Assembly (NCBI GenBank): GCA_946413885.1
Contig: CAMKMK010000043.1
Location: 1-13,490, forward strand
Origin: an uncultured Prevotellaceae bacterium
Lineage (GTDB): Bacteria > Bacteroidota > Bacteroidia > Bacteroidales > Bacteroidaceae
Direction: 5' to 3'
DNA: 13,490 nucleotides
Position 1 is the first letter of the stretch; every line of letters begins with the position of its first letter. Positions 1 through 7,161 of this stretch are shown one piece after another. Below the pieces are notes generated by a model. The model saw only the letters and a program-made list of their open reading frames with translations. It made no database searches and was not told where the DNA came from. Position numbers and translations under genes: made by a program.

Positions 1-15
1 ATAATTTTTTTTCAT
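1..15 (-). CDS. Start of a further leftward gene (partial, 5 codons)
   Basis: On the minus strand an ATG at 15-13 is followed by AAA AAA AAT TAT (MKKNY), then the window ends. A Met-Lys-Lys start is typical of Bacteroidetes exported proteins. It lies 27 bases downstream of the stop codon of the GH105/GH106 gene, a normal spacing within an operon. No family can be assigned from five residues. The start itself is an inference from position and composition; it could also be chance in an A-rich stretch. Confidence 0.35.
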
Positions 16-42
16 GTCAGTATATGTTTAGGTATTATCATG

Positions 43-3000
43 TCAAAGACTGGAAGGATGAGGTTTGCGATAAAGATGGATAGGGGAGTTGAGGCCTGAC
101 GGAACAGGTTCCCATTTCTCGTAGGTTGTCTTCTTATAATGAAGATCCACTACATTGATTTCGTTGAATTTGCGCCACTTGATTCCTCTTCTGTCGTAAG
201 CGGCAATGCGATTGGCTGGCAGGTTGGTAACCTCGATGCGCAAATGATTGTCTCCAGCATGGAGAAGTCCCTGGAATTGCAGAGTGAACGGTACACACCA
301 GGCACAACCCACGTAGTGTCCGTTGACGTAGAGACGGGCAGATTCGCGCACGTCGCCCAAATCCATCTGATAAAGATCTGTAGGCGAGACGTCGTTTGGA
401 AGGACGAGGGTACATTCATAGACACCCGTGCCCATCAGTTCGCTCAAGCTGTCTGCCAGATGCTGATCCACGTCCAGATGTTTGCCCAAGCCTTCCCACG
501 TCTGAAGAGTTTCAAGATATAGCGTATCAGCAACGACAGGTTGGCTCTGAATGAAATGGAGTTTCCAATCAGAGAATTTGGCATCAAGCAATTCAAAGTC
601 CAAGACAAGGGATGGTGGATTCACGTTTTCAGCAGCGTAATTCTTCGTGAAGAGGAAACGTGATTCTCCACTTCGTAGAAAAATGCGGAGACGTCCTTCG
701 CTGAAGTCAGCTGGAGATGAGACATCAGTCAGGGGATCGTACCAAGTACCTCCTTTTGCTTCAGAAGCAAGGTTTACTTCGCCTGAAATGTCGTGTGGAG
801 TGAGATTAGAAATAAAGTACATGTAGGTTCCATCCAGATTGCTTCGCCTGATCATCTTCAGTCCCAGCTTACTGCGTATCTCTTCAGGATGTGCCACAGC
901 ATTCATTTGCTTGGCATCAATGCCCTGAATGATGGGTGCACCTTGACTGCGAAGAGTTTCCAGATGGACTTGGACTTCTGGGCTTAAGATGCAGTTGCCA
1001 GGTAATATGAGGGCAGCATAGCGTGTGCCTGCATCTGTCTGGAGTTTACCTTCGCGATACGTGGTACCCAAAAGATAACGTTCTGAGATATAATCGCAAT
1101 CGAAGCCGAGAGAATCGATTCGAAGAATGCTTTGGACAAATTCAGGCGACTTTTGGAACATGTTTCCTATCTCGAACTGCATGAGTCGATGCTGAGAATT
1201 TGTTCTCCACATATTACGGATTGGCAGCAGAACAAGGAAATCGTTGTCAGGCTTGCCTTCTTGAAGTCTCTCTTGGCATCGCTCAATGTATTTCATCAGA
1301 TAGGGTGCATCACGCCAAATGGTGTTGGTAGGCGACATGTCGATGGAAGCATAGAAACGCCATCCTGGCCAAGGATCGTCCTGAGGAGAATAGCAAGCGC
1401 CATGAAAGAACATGCGATTGACTCCAGCACAGAACATAAGGTCCATATCAGGTTTCATTTGGGAAAGCGAGGTGCGGAAATGTTCCGTAAGCCAGGTGAA
1501 GGTCTCGCTACTGGTGAGTTGCTTGCCTGTGATGTGAGCTGCTGAAGAAGCATACTTCAGCATGGTCAGGTCTGATTTGTTTTTGCGTGTCATGCCAGAA
1601 TCCTGCCTAAGTCCTTTTATCCCCAGTTCAGAATATCCGAAACCTTCAATCTCAGGAATATCGACGGTAGCATAGACATCAATTAAATTGGCTGGTGAAC
1701 CGTGAGCTTGATTGCGTACCTTGACGCCATGACGATGACACCAACGTACCCATTGTTGAGTGAAGTTTTGAAGGAGCAGATTAGAAAGTGTTTCGCGATA
1801 GTCACTCACGATGGCAGGATCACCATCAACAAACTCCTTCAATCTATCCTGGAGTCTATAGCCTCGACGTTTCTCGAATTCCTGCAGAAGGGTAGGTGTC
1901 CAATCAGCTTGGAACACCTCGTAGGAATCATTAAAGAAGGTAGCGGGCCAAAGATTCTCAGGTCCATCAGTATGTTCTGCCTCAGCAAAAGCTTCTTCGA
2001 AACGTTGCAAGTAGTGAGCTACAGCTGTAGAATCGAAGTGATCCATCACATATCCCTCACCGCCTGGAGCGGCTCGTTTCACCTGTTGGCGTGTACGGCT
2101 CTCGAAGAGCGCAATGACACGTGTCTTGCCTCTTTCTGTTGTCTTGAATTGTTGTTGCAGAATCCGTTTGGCGTATTTCTGCTCACGAAGAGGAGCCTCT
2201 AACTGTATTTTTTTTGCTGAATGTGAATCCATGATGGAATCCACCACAACCAGTTTACAAGCAGCTTCCTCAATGGGTGTTGTGGGACCACCAAAAGGCC
2301 ATCCTGTACCTAAGTTCATATCTATCTGGATGCCCAAACGCTTTCCCTCACGGATAGTGTGGCGCAGCATACGCATCCATTGGGGTGAGAGGAATTCTAT
2401 GTTGTTCTCATCATTGCCTTGCACACCATAGAGAGGCGTAATCTCCAATGCACCAACACCATGACTGGCCATCTGCTGCATCTGCCAAGTGATTCCTTCA
2501 TGCGTGACAGCAGACCCCAACCACCACCATCTTACACCTGGTTGAGCAATATGCTGGATAAGACGATAATATTCTGTGGCGGCCAAGAGAAAGCATCCTG
2601 TACCATAATCCTCGAAATCAGGTATCTTGTCTGCAGTGAGGGGTTGGCCATCTTTGGGTTCCTTTCCAGTACCTTGTACATAACCAAGGGAACCGTTTGC
2701 ATGAACAACCCCACTGATTGCTTTCCATGCACAATCAGCAGCTGAGCGATATCTCTCAGGGGACAGAATGCCATGACGAAGTCCCCAAGCAAAGCCATAA
2801 AGGAAAAGACTGGTACCAGATGTCTCTGGACCTCCATACGTCGTGGGGGAGAAAAGGCTGACATTCCAGAATCCATCCTTGCGCTGACATGTCAGTAAAG
2901 CCTCTGACATGCGAAGGAAATCCTGATAAAATATAAGGTAAGGACTATCGGGTGAAGTGAAATCGATGCCCATGTTGTGGAGATCATTCAGTACACGAAC

Positions 3001-3294
3001 AAGTGCTGCATAAACCCATCCATTCCCTCGACTCCAATAGCAATTCTGCCCATCAGCCTCCTTGTATGGAGGGTCGAAATTGGCATCTCTCCACCAAAGT
3101 CCATCGGCTGGGTTCCACAAACCGTGGTCACCACATATGTCGCGAGTCCAAAGGTAGCTGTTGAGAGCATATTTCATGTATCGTTCATTCTGGGTGGCCA
3201 CGTACATGTGAGAATAGACGGGCATCCCCATCTGGATGGCATCAATCCAATCCCAATCCTCCAGACATCTGATGTTGAAGATTCTTGCGTACAT
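43..3294 (-). CDS. GH105-GH106 fusion glycosidase, main (3') part of a frameshifted gene
   Basis: This frame carries most of a secreted pectin enzyme. Residues 12-247 are the GH105 (YteR-like unsaturated glycuronyl hydrolase) barrel: DWDWIDAIQMG at 13-23, whose Asp18 is the likely counterpart of the catalytic Asp of YteR, then GLWWRDA at 65-71, YWSRGNGW at 86-93 and GYVQGTGKEPKDG at 204-216. After only a few residues (around 248-252) a GH106-type alpha-L-rhamnosidase begins with VRWWWLGSAV and runs to the C-terminus, including SSETFTW near 595-601 and a C-terminal galactose-binding-like beta-sandwich (LYVNGHYVG region). GH105 releases the unsaturated uronic acid from lyase products of rhamnogalacturonan; GH106 enzymes remove terminal rhamnose. 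The frame has no proper N-terminus: the signal peptide and first GH105 helices lie in the overlapping frame at 3242-3679, one base out of register. Joined with one base skipped, the protein is about 1211 residues. GH105 assignment is strong; the exact specificity of the GH106 part is unknown. Confidence 0.85.
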   Translation of the reverse strand: MYARIFNIRCLEDWDWIDAIQMGMPVYSHMYVATQNERYMKYALNSYLWTRDICGDHGLWNPADGLWWRDANFDPPYKEADGQNCYWSRGNGWVYAALVRVLNDLHNMGIDFTSPDSPYLIFYQDFLRMSEALLTCQRKDGFWNVSLFSPTTYGGPETSGTSLFLYGFAWGLRHGILSPERYRSAADCAWKAISGVVHANGSLGYVQGTGKEPKDGQPLTADKIPDFEDYGTGCFLLAATEYYRLIQHIAQPGVRWWWLGSAVTHEGITWQMQQMASHGVGALEITPLYGVQGNDENNIEFLSPQWMRMLRHTIREGKRLGIQIDMNLGTGWPFGGPTTPIEEAACKLVVVDSIMDSHSAKKIQLEAPLREQKYAKRILQQQFKTTERGKTRVIALFESRTRQQVKRAAPGGEGYVMDHFDSTAVAHYLQRFEEAFAEAEHTDGPENLWPATFFNDSYEVFQADWTPTLLQEFEKRRGYRLQDRLKEFVDGDPAIVSDYRETLSNLLLQNFTQQWVRWCHRHGVKVRNQAHGSPANLIDVYATVDIPEIEGFGYSELGIKGLRQDSGMTRKNKSDLTMLKYASSAAHITGKQLTSSETFTWLTEHFRTSLSQMKPDMDLMFCAGVNRMFFHGACYSPQDDPWPGWRFYASIDMSPTNTIWRDAPYLMKYIERCQERLQEGKPDNDFLVLLPIRNMWRTNSQHRLMQFEIGNMFQKSPEFVQSILRIDSLGFDCDYISERYLLGTTYREGKLQTDAGTRYAALILPGNCILSPEVQVHLETLRSQGAPIIQGIDAKQMNAVAHPEEIRSKLGLKMIRRSNLDGTYMYFISNLTPHDISGEVNLASEAKGGTWYDPLTDVSSPADFSEGRLRIFLRSGESRFLFTKNYAAENVNPPSLVLDFELLDAKFSDWKLHFIQSQPVVADTLYLETLQTWEGLGKHLDVDQHLADSLSELMGTGVYECTLVLPNDVSPTDLYQMDLGDVRESARLYVNGHYVGCAWCVPFTLQFQGLLHAGDNHLRIEVTNLPANRIAAYDRRGIKWRKFNEINVVDLHYKKTTYEKWEPVPSGLNSPIHLYRKPHPSSL

Positions 3295-3679
3295 ATTGAA
3301 TCATCTTCTCGTTGCCCACGGTCAAATATCGTTCCAGATATGTTTGGGCGCAACATTGATCATCAGCATTGAGCGTGAGAATACCATTACGAGGTGTCCA
3401 CTGATGGAAGTTTGCCCATTGGTCCACATAATCAAGATAGCGCTGTTGGGGATCAATGGTTTGGAGTGACATAAGTCCTTCATAATATACACCACGTGTC
3501 CAAAGAGAGCTAGGGCGCTCGCGTTTGACAAAAGTAGCCTTGGTAGGATCAGGGCATTGTTGCATGAAGTAATCGTTGACGCAGCGGGCCACGTTAAGTA
3601 CCTCTTCAGGAGTTTGAGCAAAAACCGGGAAACCCAGCAGAGCGCAAAACAGACAGAAAAAGGTTTTTGTTCTGGTCAC
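3242..3679 (-). CDS. N-terminal part of the GH105-GH106 protein (signal peptide and first GH105 helices), frameshifted
   Basis: This frame encodes the front of the same GH105 enzyme. From the GTG at 3679 it begins MTRTKTFF, followed by a hydrophobic core and GFPVFAQ, a good Sec signal peptide, then GH105-like helices with SSLWTRGVYYEGLMSL and a run ending in YVRKNLQHQMS. It then leaves the family pattern (GGLGLD) and stops at 3244-3242, while the expected continuation EDWDWIDAIQMG is in the neighbouring frame. The longer GTG start at 3718 would add 13 residues before the signal peptide and overlap the upstream epimerase gene by 20 bases; the 3679 start sits 19 bases after that gene's stop and gives a normal signal peptide, so I prefer it. 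Together with 43-3294 this is one gene, either a sequencing error or a genuine disrupted gene. Confidence 0.7.
   Translation of the reverse strand: MTRTKTFFCLFCALLGFPVFAQTPEEVLNVARCVNDYFMQQCPDPTKATFVKRERPSSLWTRGVYYEGLMSLQTIDPQQRYLDYVDQWANFHQWTPRNGILTLNADDQCCAQTYLERYLTVGNEKMIQYVRKNLQHQMSGGLGLD
3256..3266 (-). other. Probable +1 frameshift site in the GH105 domain
   Basis: On the minus strand the codons ATG TCT (Met-Ser, the last that fit GH105) are followed by GGAGGATTGG. Reading straight on gives Gly-Gly-Leu-Gly-Leu-Asp-stop. Skipping one base gives Met-Ser-Glu-Asp-Trp-Asp-Trp-Ile-Asp, which restores the conserved motif. The second frame is closed upstream by a TGA at 3303-3301, so the change must lie between about 3300 and 3245, and family similarity places it at the GGAGGA. 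One extra base here is the simplest explanation. Confidence 0.7.
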
Positions 3680-3698
3680 GTTATCAGTTTTATACAAA

Positions 3699-4745
3699 TT
3701 ATAGCCAATTGTTTTCACGATACCATTTGACAGCAGCTTTCACGCCACGTTCCAATGGCCATTGTGGATCGTAGCCGAAATCACGCTGGGCGGGTTCGAT
3801 GTCACATTGCCAGTTGCGTTGTCGAAGAATGTGGTATTTGTCTTCGTTGAGAGCATTCATCTTACCTGTAAGTTGGCTGATATGACCACTTATCCAGCAG
3901 ATGATACGCAGGAACCATAAAGGTGCCTTAATGTGTAGGACCCAAGGATTTCCCAATTCATGCTGAAGCAGGTCGCTGAAATGCCGACTGTTGTAAATAT
4001 GTCCGTCAGACAGGAAATAGGCATTATTAAGGGCAGAAGAAGAATCCATGCAACGGAAAACGGCTTGCACTACATCCATCATATAGACAAAAGTGATTTC
4101 TTGAGCTTTGTAACCAACAGAGAAATCTGTGTGTTGCTTGATACTTTGCGCCATCAGGAAATAGTCCTTTTCGCGAGGTCCATAGACTCCAGTGGGGCGC
4201 AAGATAGTGTATGGAATATCATTTTGTTTTTGAAGGTACTCCTCAGCCTGAAGTTTACTTTGTCCATAAGCCGTGTTGGGATGAGGCGTATCAGTAGACA
4301 GGATGGGACTGTAAATCCATGGATTGTCAGGAGTAGCCTTGCGGACAGGCTCTTCACGGATTGTGCCAAAAACGCTTAGACTACTGATGAAAATGAAACG
4401 TTGAGGTATCATATTGGTGGCTCGAAGTGCATCGATGAGGTTCTGGGTACCTTGTGTGTTGGTGCGGAAGAAATCCTCGCGATGAAGGCATTTGGTGGCT
4501 CCTGCAGCATGCACCACGTAATCCCATCCTTGACCGCCCATCAGTTCGCGGTACTGAAGCAATTGGGCACGCAGTTTCTCAGGATTCCCCAAATCCAATA
4601 GAGCAAATTTAATACGCTCATCAGTCAGATACTCACGGCTACTGGTACCACGAATGCCAGCCCACATCTGATGTCCCAAGTTCAAGCCCTCACTAACAAT
4701 AAAGCTGCCAATGAAACCACTTGCTCCAGTTACTAGAATTGTCAT
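3699..4745 (-). CDS. NAD-dependent epimerase/dehydratase (extended SDR family)
   Basis: A 348-residue cytoplasmic Rossmann-fold protein. It opens with MTILVTGASGFIGS, so the NAD(P)-binding TGxxGxxG motif is at residues 6-13. HAAGAT follows near 79-84, then the active-site Ser region ISSLSVFG (about 120-127) and the catalytic YGQSK (Tyr160, Lys164), then LRPTGVYGPRE, typical of extended SDRs such as sugar-nucleotide epimerases and dehydratases. The substrate cannot be read from the sequence; close Bacteroidetes relatives are usually annotated only as NAD-dependent epimerase/dehydratase. An upstream TTG at 4778 would extend the frame, but it lies inside the -7 promoter element at 4776-4783, so the ATG at 4745 is the better start, about 30 bases from that box. 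The GH105-GH106 gene follows 19 bases downstream and is probably co-transcribed. Confidence 0.85.
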   Translation of the reverse strand: MTILVTGASGFIGSFIVSEGLNLGHQMWAGIRGTSSREYLTDERIKFALLDLGNPEKLRAQLLQYRELMGGQGWDYVVHAAGATKCLHREDFFRTNTQGTQNLIDALRATNMIPQRFIFISSLSVFGTIREEPVRKATPDNPWIYSPILSTDTPHPNTAYGQSKLQAEEYLQKQNDIPYTILRPTGVYGPREKDYFLMAQSIKQHTDFSVGYKAQEITFVYMMDVVQAVFRCMDSSSALNNAYFLSDGHIYNSRHFSDLLQHELGNPWVLHIKAPLWFLRIICWISGHISQLTGKMNALNEDKYHILRQRNWQCDIEPAQRDFGYDPQWPLERGVKAAVKWYRENNWL

Positions 4746-4775
4746 CTTTGTGTAGCATTTGTTTGTTAATGTGTA

Positions 4776-4783
4776 CAAAGATA
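4776..4783 (-). promoter_or_regulatory. Bacteroidetes -7 promoter element for the epimerase gene
   Basis: On the minus strand the sequence is TATCTTTG, a perfect match to the Bacteroidetes -7 consensus TAnnTTTG. No TTTG is seen at the expected -33 spacing. It lies 30 bases upstream of the ATG at 4745, giving a short leader, and excludes the longer TTG start. Confidence 0.55.
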
Positions 4784-4827
4784 GGTTTTTTTTGCCACAA
4801 TCCGTAGATGCATGTTATTTTTTTCTT

Positions 4828-4835
4828 TATTTTTG
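4828..4835 (+). promoter_or_regulatory. Bacteroidetes -7 promoter element for rnr
   Basis: TATTTTTG matches TAnnTTTG and ends 29 bases before the ATG at 4865. No -33 TTTG is seen at about 20 bases upstream, and the surroundings are T-rich, so chance is possible. If real, it rules out the in-frame start at 4808, which would be upstream of the transcription start. Confidence 0.4.
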
Positions 4836-4864
4836 ACCTGATAAACCATCAAAAACCAGAAAAT

Positions 4865-7078
4865 ATGGGAAAGAAGAAGACGGGTGCCCAAGGCCTGAGA
4901 AAAAAAGACTTGGAAAATATGTTGATTGAACTTTTCCAGCAGAATCCGCAGGAAGTCTATGATTTGAAGACCATTTTTCGTCTGTTGCACCTGAATACGC
5001 ATCCAGCCAAGATGTTGTGTGTGGATGTTCTTGAGACTCTAATGTTGGATGATTATATCAAAGGGAATGCACGTTTTCAATATCAACTGAATGTTCCGAC
5101 TTCAGTGATGGAAGGCATTTTTCATCGCAAGGTCAATGGAAAGAACACTTTTCTGCCCGATGGTGGTGGAGAACCCATTTTGGTAGCAGAGCGCAATAGT
5201 CAGCATGCAATGGATGGAGATCGGGTAAGGATAACCATGATGGCACGTCGCAAAAATCACGTACGTGAAGCAGCTGTGACGGAAATCTTGAAACGTGCGG
5301 ACAAACAGTTTGTGGGTACATTGCAGGTTCGTAAAGACTATGCATATCTCCTGACAGAAGATCGCACGTTAGCCAACGATATTTTTATTCCCAAAGCTAA
5401 CTTGAAAAAGGGTAAGTCGGGCGATAAGGCTGTAGTGAAGATTGTGGAATGGCCTGAAAACGCCAAGAATCCTATAGGTAAAGTGGTTGATATTTTGGGA
5501 CAAACAGGCGAGAATGATGCTGAAATGCATGCCATCTTGGCAGAATATGGCTTGCCTTACGTTTATCCTGTTCAGGTGGAAAAGGCCGCAGAGAAACTAC
5601 AACCAGACATCAATGCTGAAGAGATTGCTCGCCGCGAGGACATGCGGGATGTGTGTACCTTTACTATAGATCCTCGCGACGCAAAGGATTTCGATGATGC
5701 CTTGAGTATCCGCAAACTGAGTCCCCATCTGTGGGAGGTGGGAGTTCATATCGCAGATGTTTCACATTATGTGGAAGAGGGTGGTATCATCGATCGTGAG
5801 GCCTTGAAGCGTGCTACCAGTGTGTATCTTGTAGACCGTACTGTGCCCATGTTGCCTGAGCGTCTTTGCAATTATATCTGCTCTCTGCGTCCTGATGAAG
5901 ATAAGCTGACTTATAGTGTGATCTTTGTTTTGAACGAAAAAGCAGAGGTAAAGGATTGGCATTTGGCTCATACTGTGACTCGTAGTGACCGTCGCTTTAT
6001 CTATGAAGAAGTTCAACAGGTTTTAGAGGCTCATGGAGAAGCATCGCCTGAGGATTACAACAATCCAGGAGATCATTGTGAACCAGAGAATCCTAATTAT
6101 CGTCCTGCAGAGGATTTTGCTGAGGAACTGATTACCCTAAACCGCATGGCAAAAGAGTTGCGTGCTCGCAGATTTGCCAATGGCGCTGTAGACTTTGACC
6201 GTTGTGAGGTTCGATTTGAGATTGATGAGAAAGGCAAGCCCATAAGCGTGTACTTCAAGATGGCAAAGGATGCGAACAAACTAGTGGAGGAATTCATGCT
6301 GTTGGCAAATCGTACAGTGGCAGAATATGTGGGTAAGGTTCCCAAAAACAAGAAAGCCAAGGTATTACCCTATCGTATCCATGATTCTCCAGATCCCAGC
6401 AAACTTGCAAATTTGGCTAACTTTGTAGTGAAGTTTGGATACAAGTTGAAATCTACTGGGGGGCGTGCAGAAACATCAAGGAATATAAACAGGCTTTTGG
6501 AATCCGTCAAGGGAAAGAGAGAACAGGATGTGGTGGAGCAAGTCACTTTGCGTGCCATGATGAAAGCTCGTTACAGCATCCATAATGTGGGACATTATGG
6601 TTTGGCATTCGACTATTACACTCATTTCACCAGTCCCATCCGTCGTTATCCTGATTTGATGGTTCATCGTTTGCTGACCAAGTACGAAGAGGGTGGTCGC
6701 AGTGCCAATCCAGAGAAGTACGAAGAACTTTGTGAACATTGTAGTGATATGGAGCAAACTGCTGCATCAGCCGAGCGCGCAAGCATCAAGTATAAGCAGG
6801 TAGAATTCATGAGCGAACGACTTGGTCAAACCTTCAAAGGAACCATTAGTGGCGTGACAGAGTTTGGTATCTATGTGGAGGTGGACGAGAACAAATGTGA
6901 AGGAATGGTGCCTTTGCGCGACTTGGACGATGATTACTACGAGTTTGATGAACGTAAATATTGTTTGCGTGGCCGCCGTTACCATCATTGTTATAACCTG
7001 GGTGACAGCGTGAAGATCAAGGTGGCTCGTGCTGATCTGTACAGCAAGCAGTTGGATTATAAATTGGTGCGCGATTAG
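4865..7078 (+). CDS. rnr: Ribonuclease R (RNB-family 3'-5' exoribonuclease)
   Basis: A 737-residue cytoplasmic processive 3'-5' exoribonuclease that degrades structured RNA, with a role in RNA turnover and quality control. The start MGKKKTGAQG is followed by a winged-helix-like N-terminal region (about 15-75) and cold-shock-type OB segments (about 80-210, with GDRVRITMMARRK and GDKAVVKIVEW). The RNB catalytic domain carries TIDPRDAKDFDDALS at 267-281; Asp269, Asp275, Asp277 and Asp278 correspond to the four metal-binding aspartates of the family. Further family signatures are RTVPMLPERL and YYTHFTSPIRRYPDLMVHRLL-type sequence. A C-terminal S1 domain (about 654-737) has GTISGVTEFGIYVEV. The long basic tail of the E. 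coli enzyme is absent. The in-frame ATG at 4808 would add 19 hydrophobic residues not expected in this family, so 4865 is preferred. The gene appears to stand alone, divergent from the epimerase and closed by a terminator. Confidence 0.95.
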   Translation: MGKKKTGAQGLRKKDLENMLIELFQQNPQEVYDLKTIFRLLHLNTHPAKMLCVDVLETLMLDDYIKGNARFQYQLNVPTSVMEGIFHRKVNGKNTFLPDGGGEPILVAERNSQHAMDGDRVRITMMARRKNHVREAAVTEILKRADKQFVGTLQVRKDYAYLLTEDRTLANDIFIPKANLKKGKSGDKAVVKIVEWPENAKNPIGKVVDILGQTGENDAEMHAILAEYGLPYVYPVQVEKAAEKLQPDINAEEIARREDMRDVCTFTIDPRDAKDFDDALSIRKLSPHLWEVGVHIADVSHYVEEGGIIDREALKRATSVYLVDRTVPMLPERLCNYICSLRPDEDKLTYSVIFVLNEKAEVKDWHLAHTVTRSDRRFIYEEVQQVLEAHGEASPEDYNNPGDHCEPENPNYRPAEDFAEELITLNRMAKELRARRFANGAVDFDRCEVRFEIDEKGKPISVYFKMAKDANKLVEEFMLLANRTVAEYVGKVPKNKKAKVLPYRIHDSPDPSKLANLANFVVKFGYKLKSTGGRAETSRNINRLLESVKGKREQDVVEQVTLRAMMKARYSIHNVGHYGLAFDYYTHFTSPIRRYPDLMVHRLLTKYEEGGRSANPEKYEELCEHCSDMEQTAASAERASIKYKQVEFMSERLGQTFKGTISGVTEFGIYVEVDENKCEGMVPLRDLDDDYYEFDERKYCLRGRRYHHCYNLGDSVKIKVARADLYSKQLDYKLVRD

Positions 7079-7094
7079 TAGTCTTCGAACAAAG

Positions 7095-7140
7095 AAGAAG
7101 CAGGACCCCACCTCAAAAAGTGAAGTCCTGCTTCTTTTTT
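7095..7140 (+). terminator. Rho-independent terminator of rnr, possibly bidirectional
   Basis: A perfect 12-bp stem pairs 7095-7106 (AAGAAGCAGGAC) with 7125-7136 (GTCCTGCTTCTT) around an 18-base loop, followed by T residues through 7140. It begins 16 bases after the rnr stop codon. On the opposite strand the stem is followed by a moderately U-rich CTTTGTT, so it may also end the convergent DUF1080 gene, whose stop is at 7162. Confidence 0.85.
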
Positions 7141-7161
7141 CTATCAATGAGTTCTTTGCGA

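Noticed and set aside
1702..2202. 166-codon open frame on the plus strand
   Set aside because: It lies wholly antisense to the GH106 region, has no recognisable domain, and its composition follows the complement of the real gene.
3242..3303. Programmed +1 ribosomal frameshift joining the two GH105 frames
   Set aside because: There is no classic slippery codon, in-frame stop at the shift point or stimulatory structure that I can see; a simple extra base is more likely. Conservation across strains would reopen this.
4808..4864. N-terminal extension of RNase R with a hydrophobic segment (MHVIFFFIFDLI)
   Set aside because: The extension overlaps a -7 promoter box, is AT-rich noncoding-like sequence, and a membrane-like leader is not expected for a cytoplasmic RNase.
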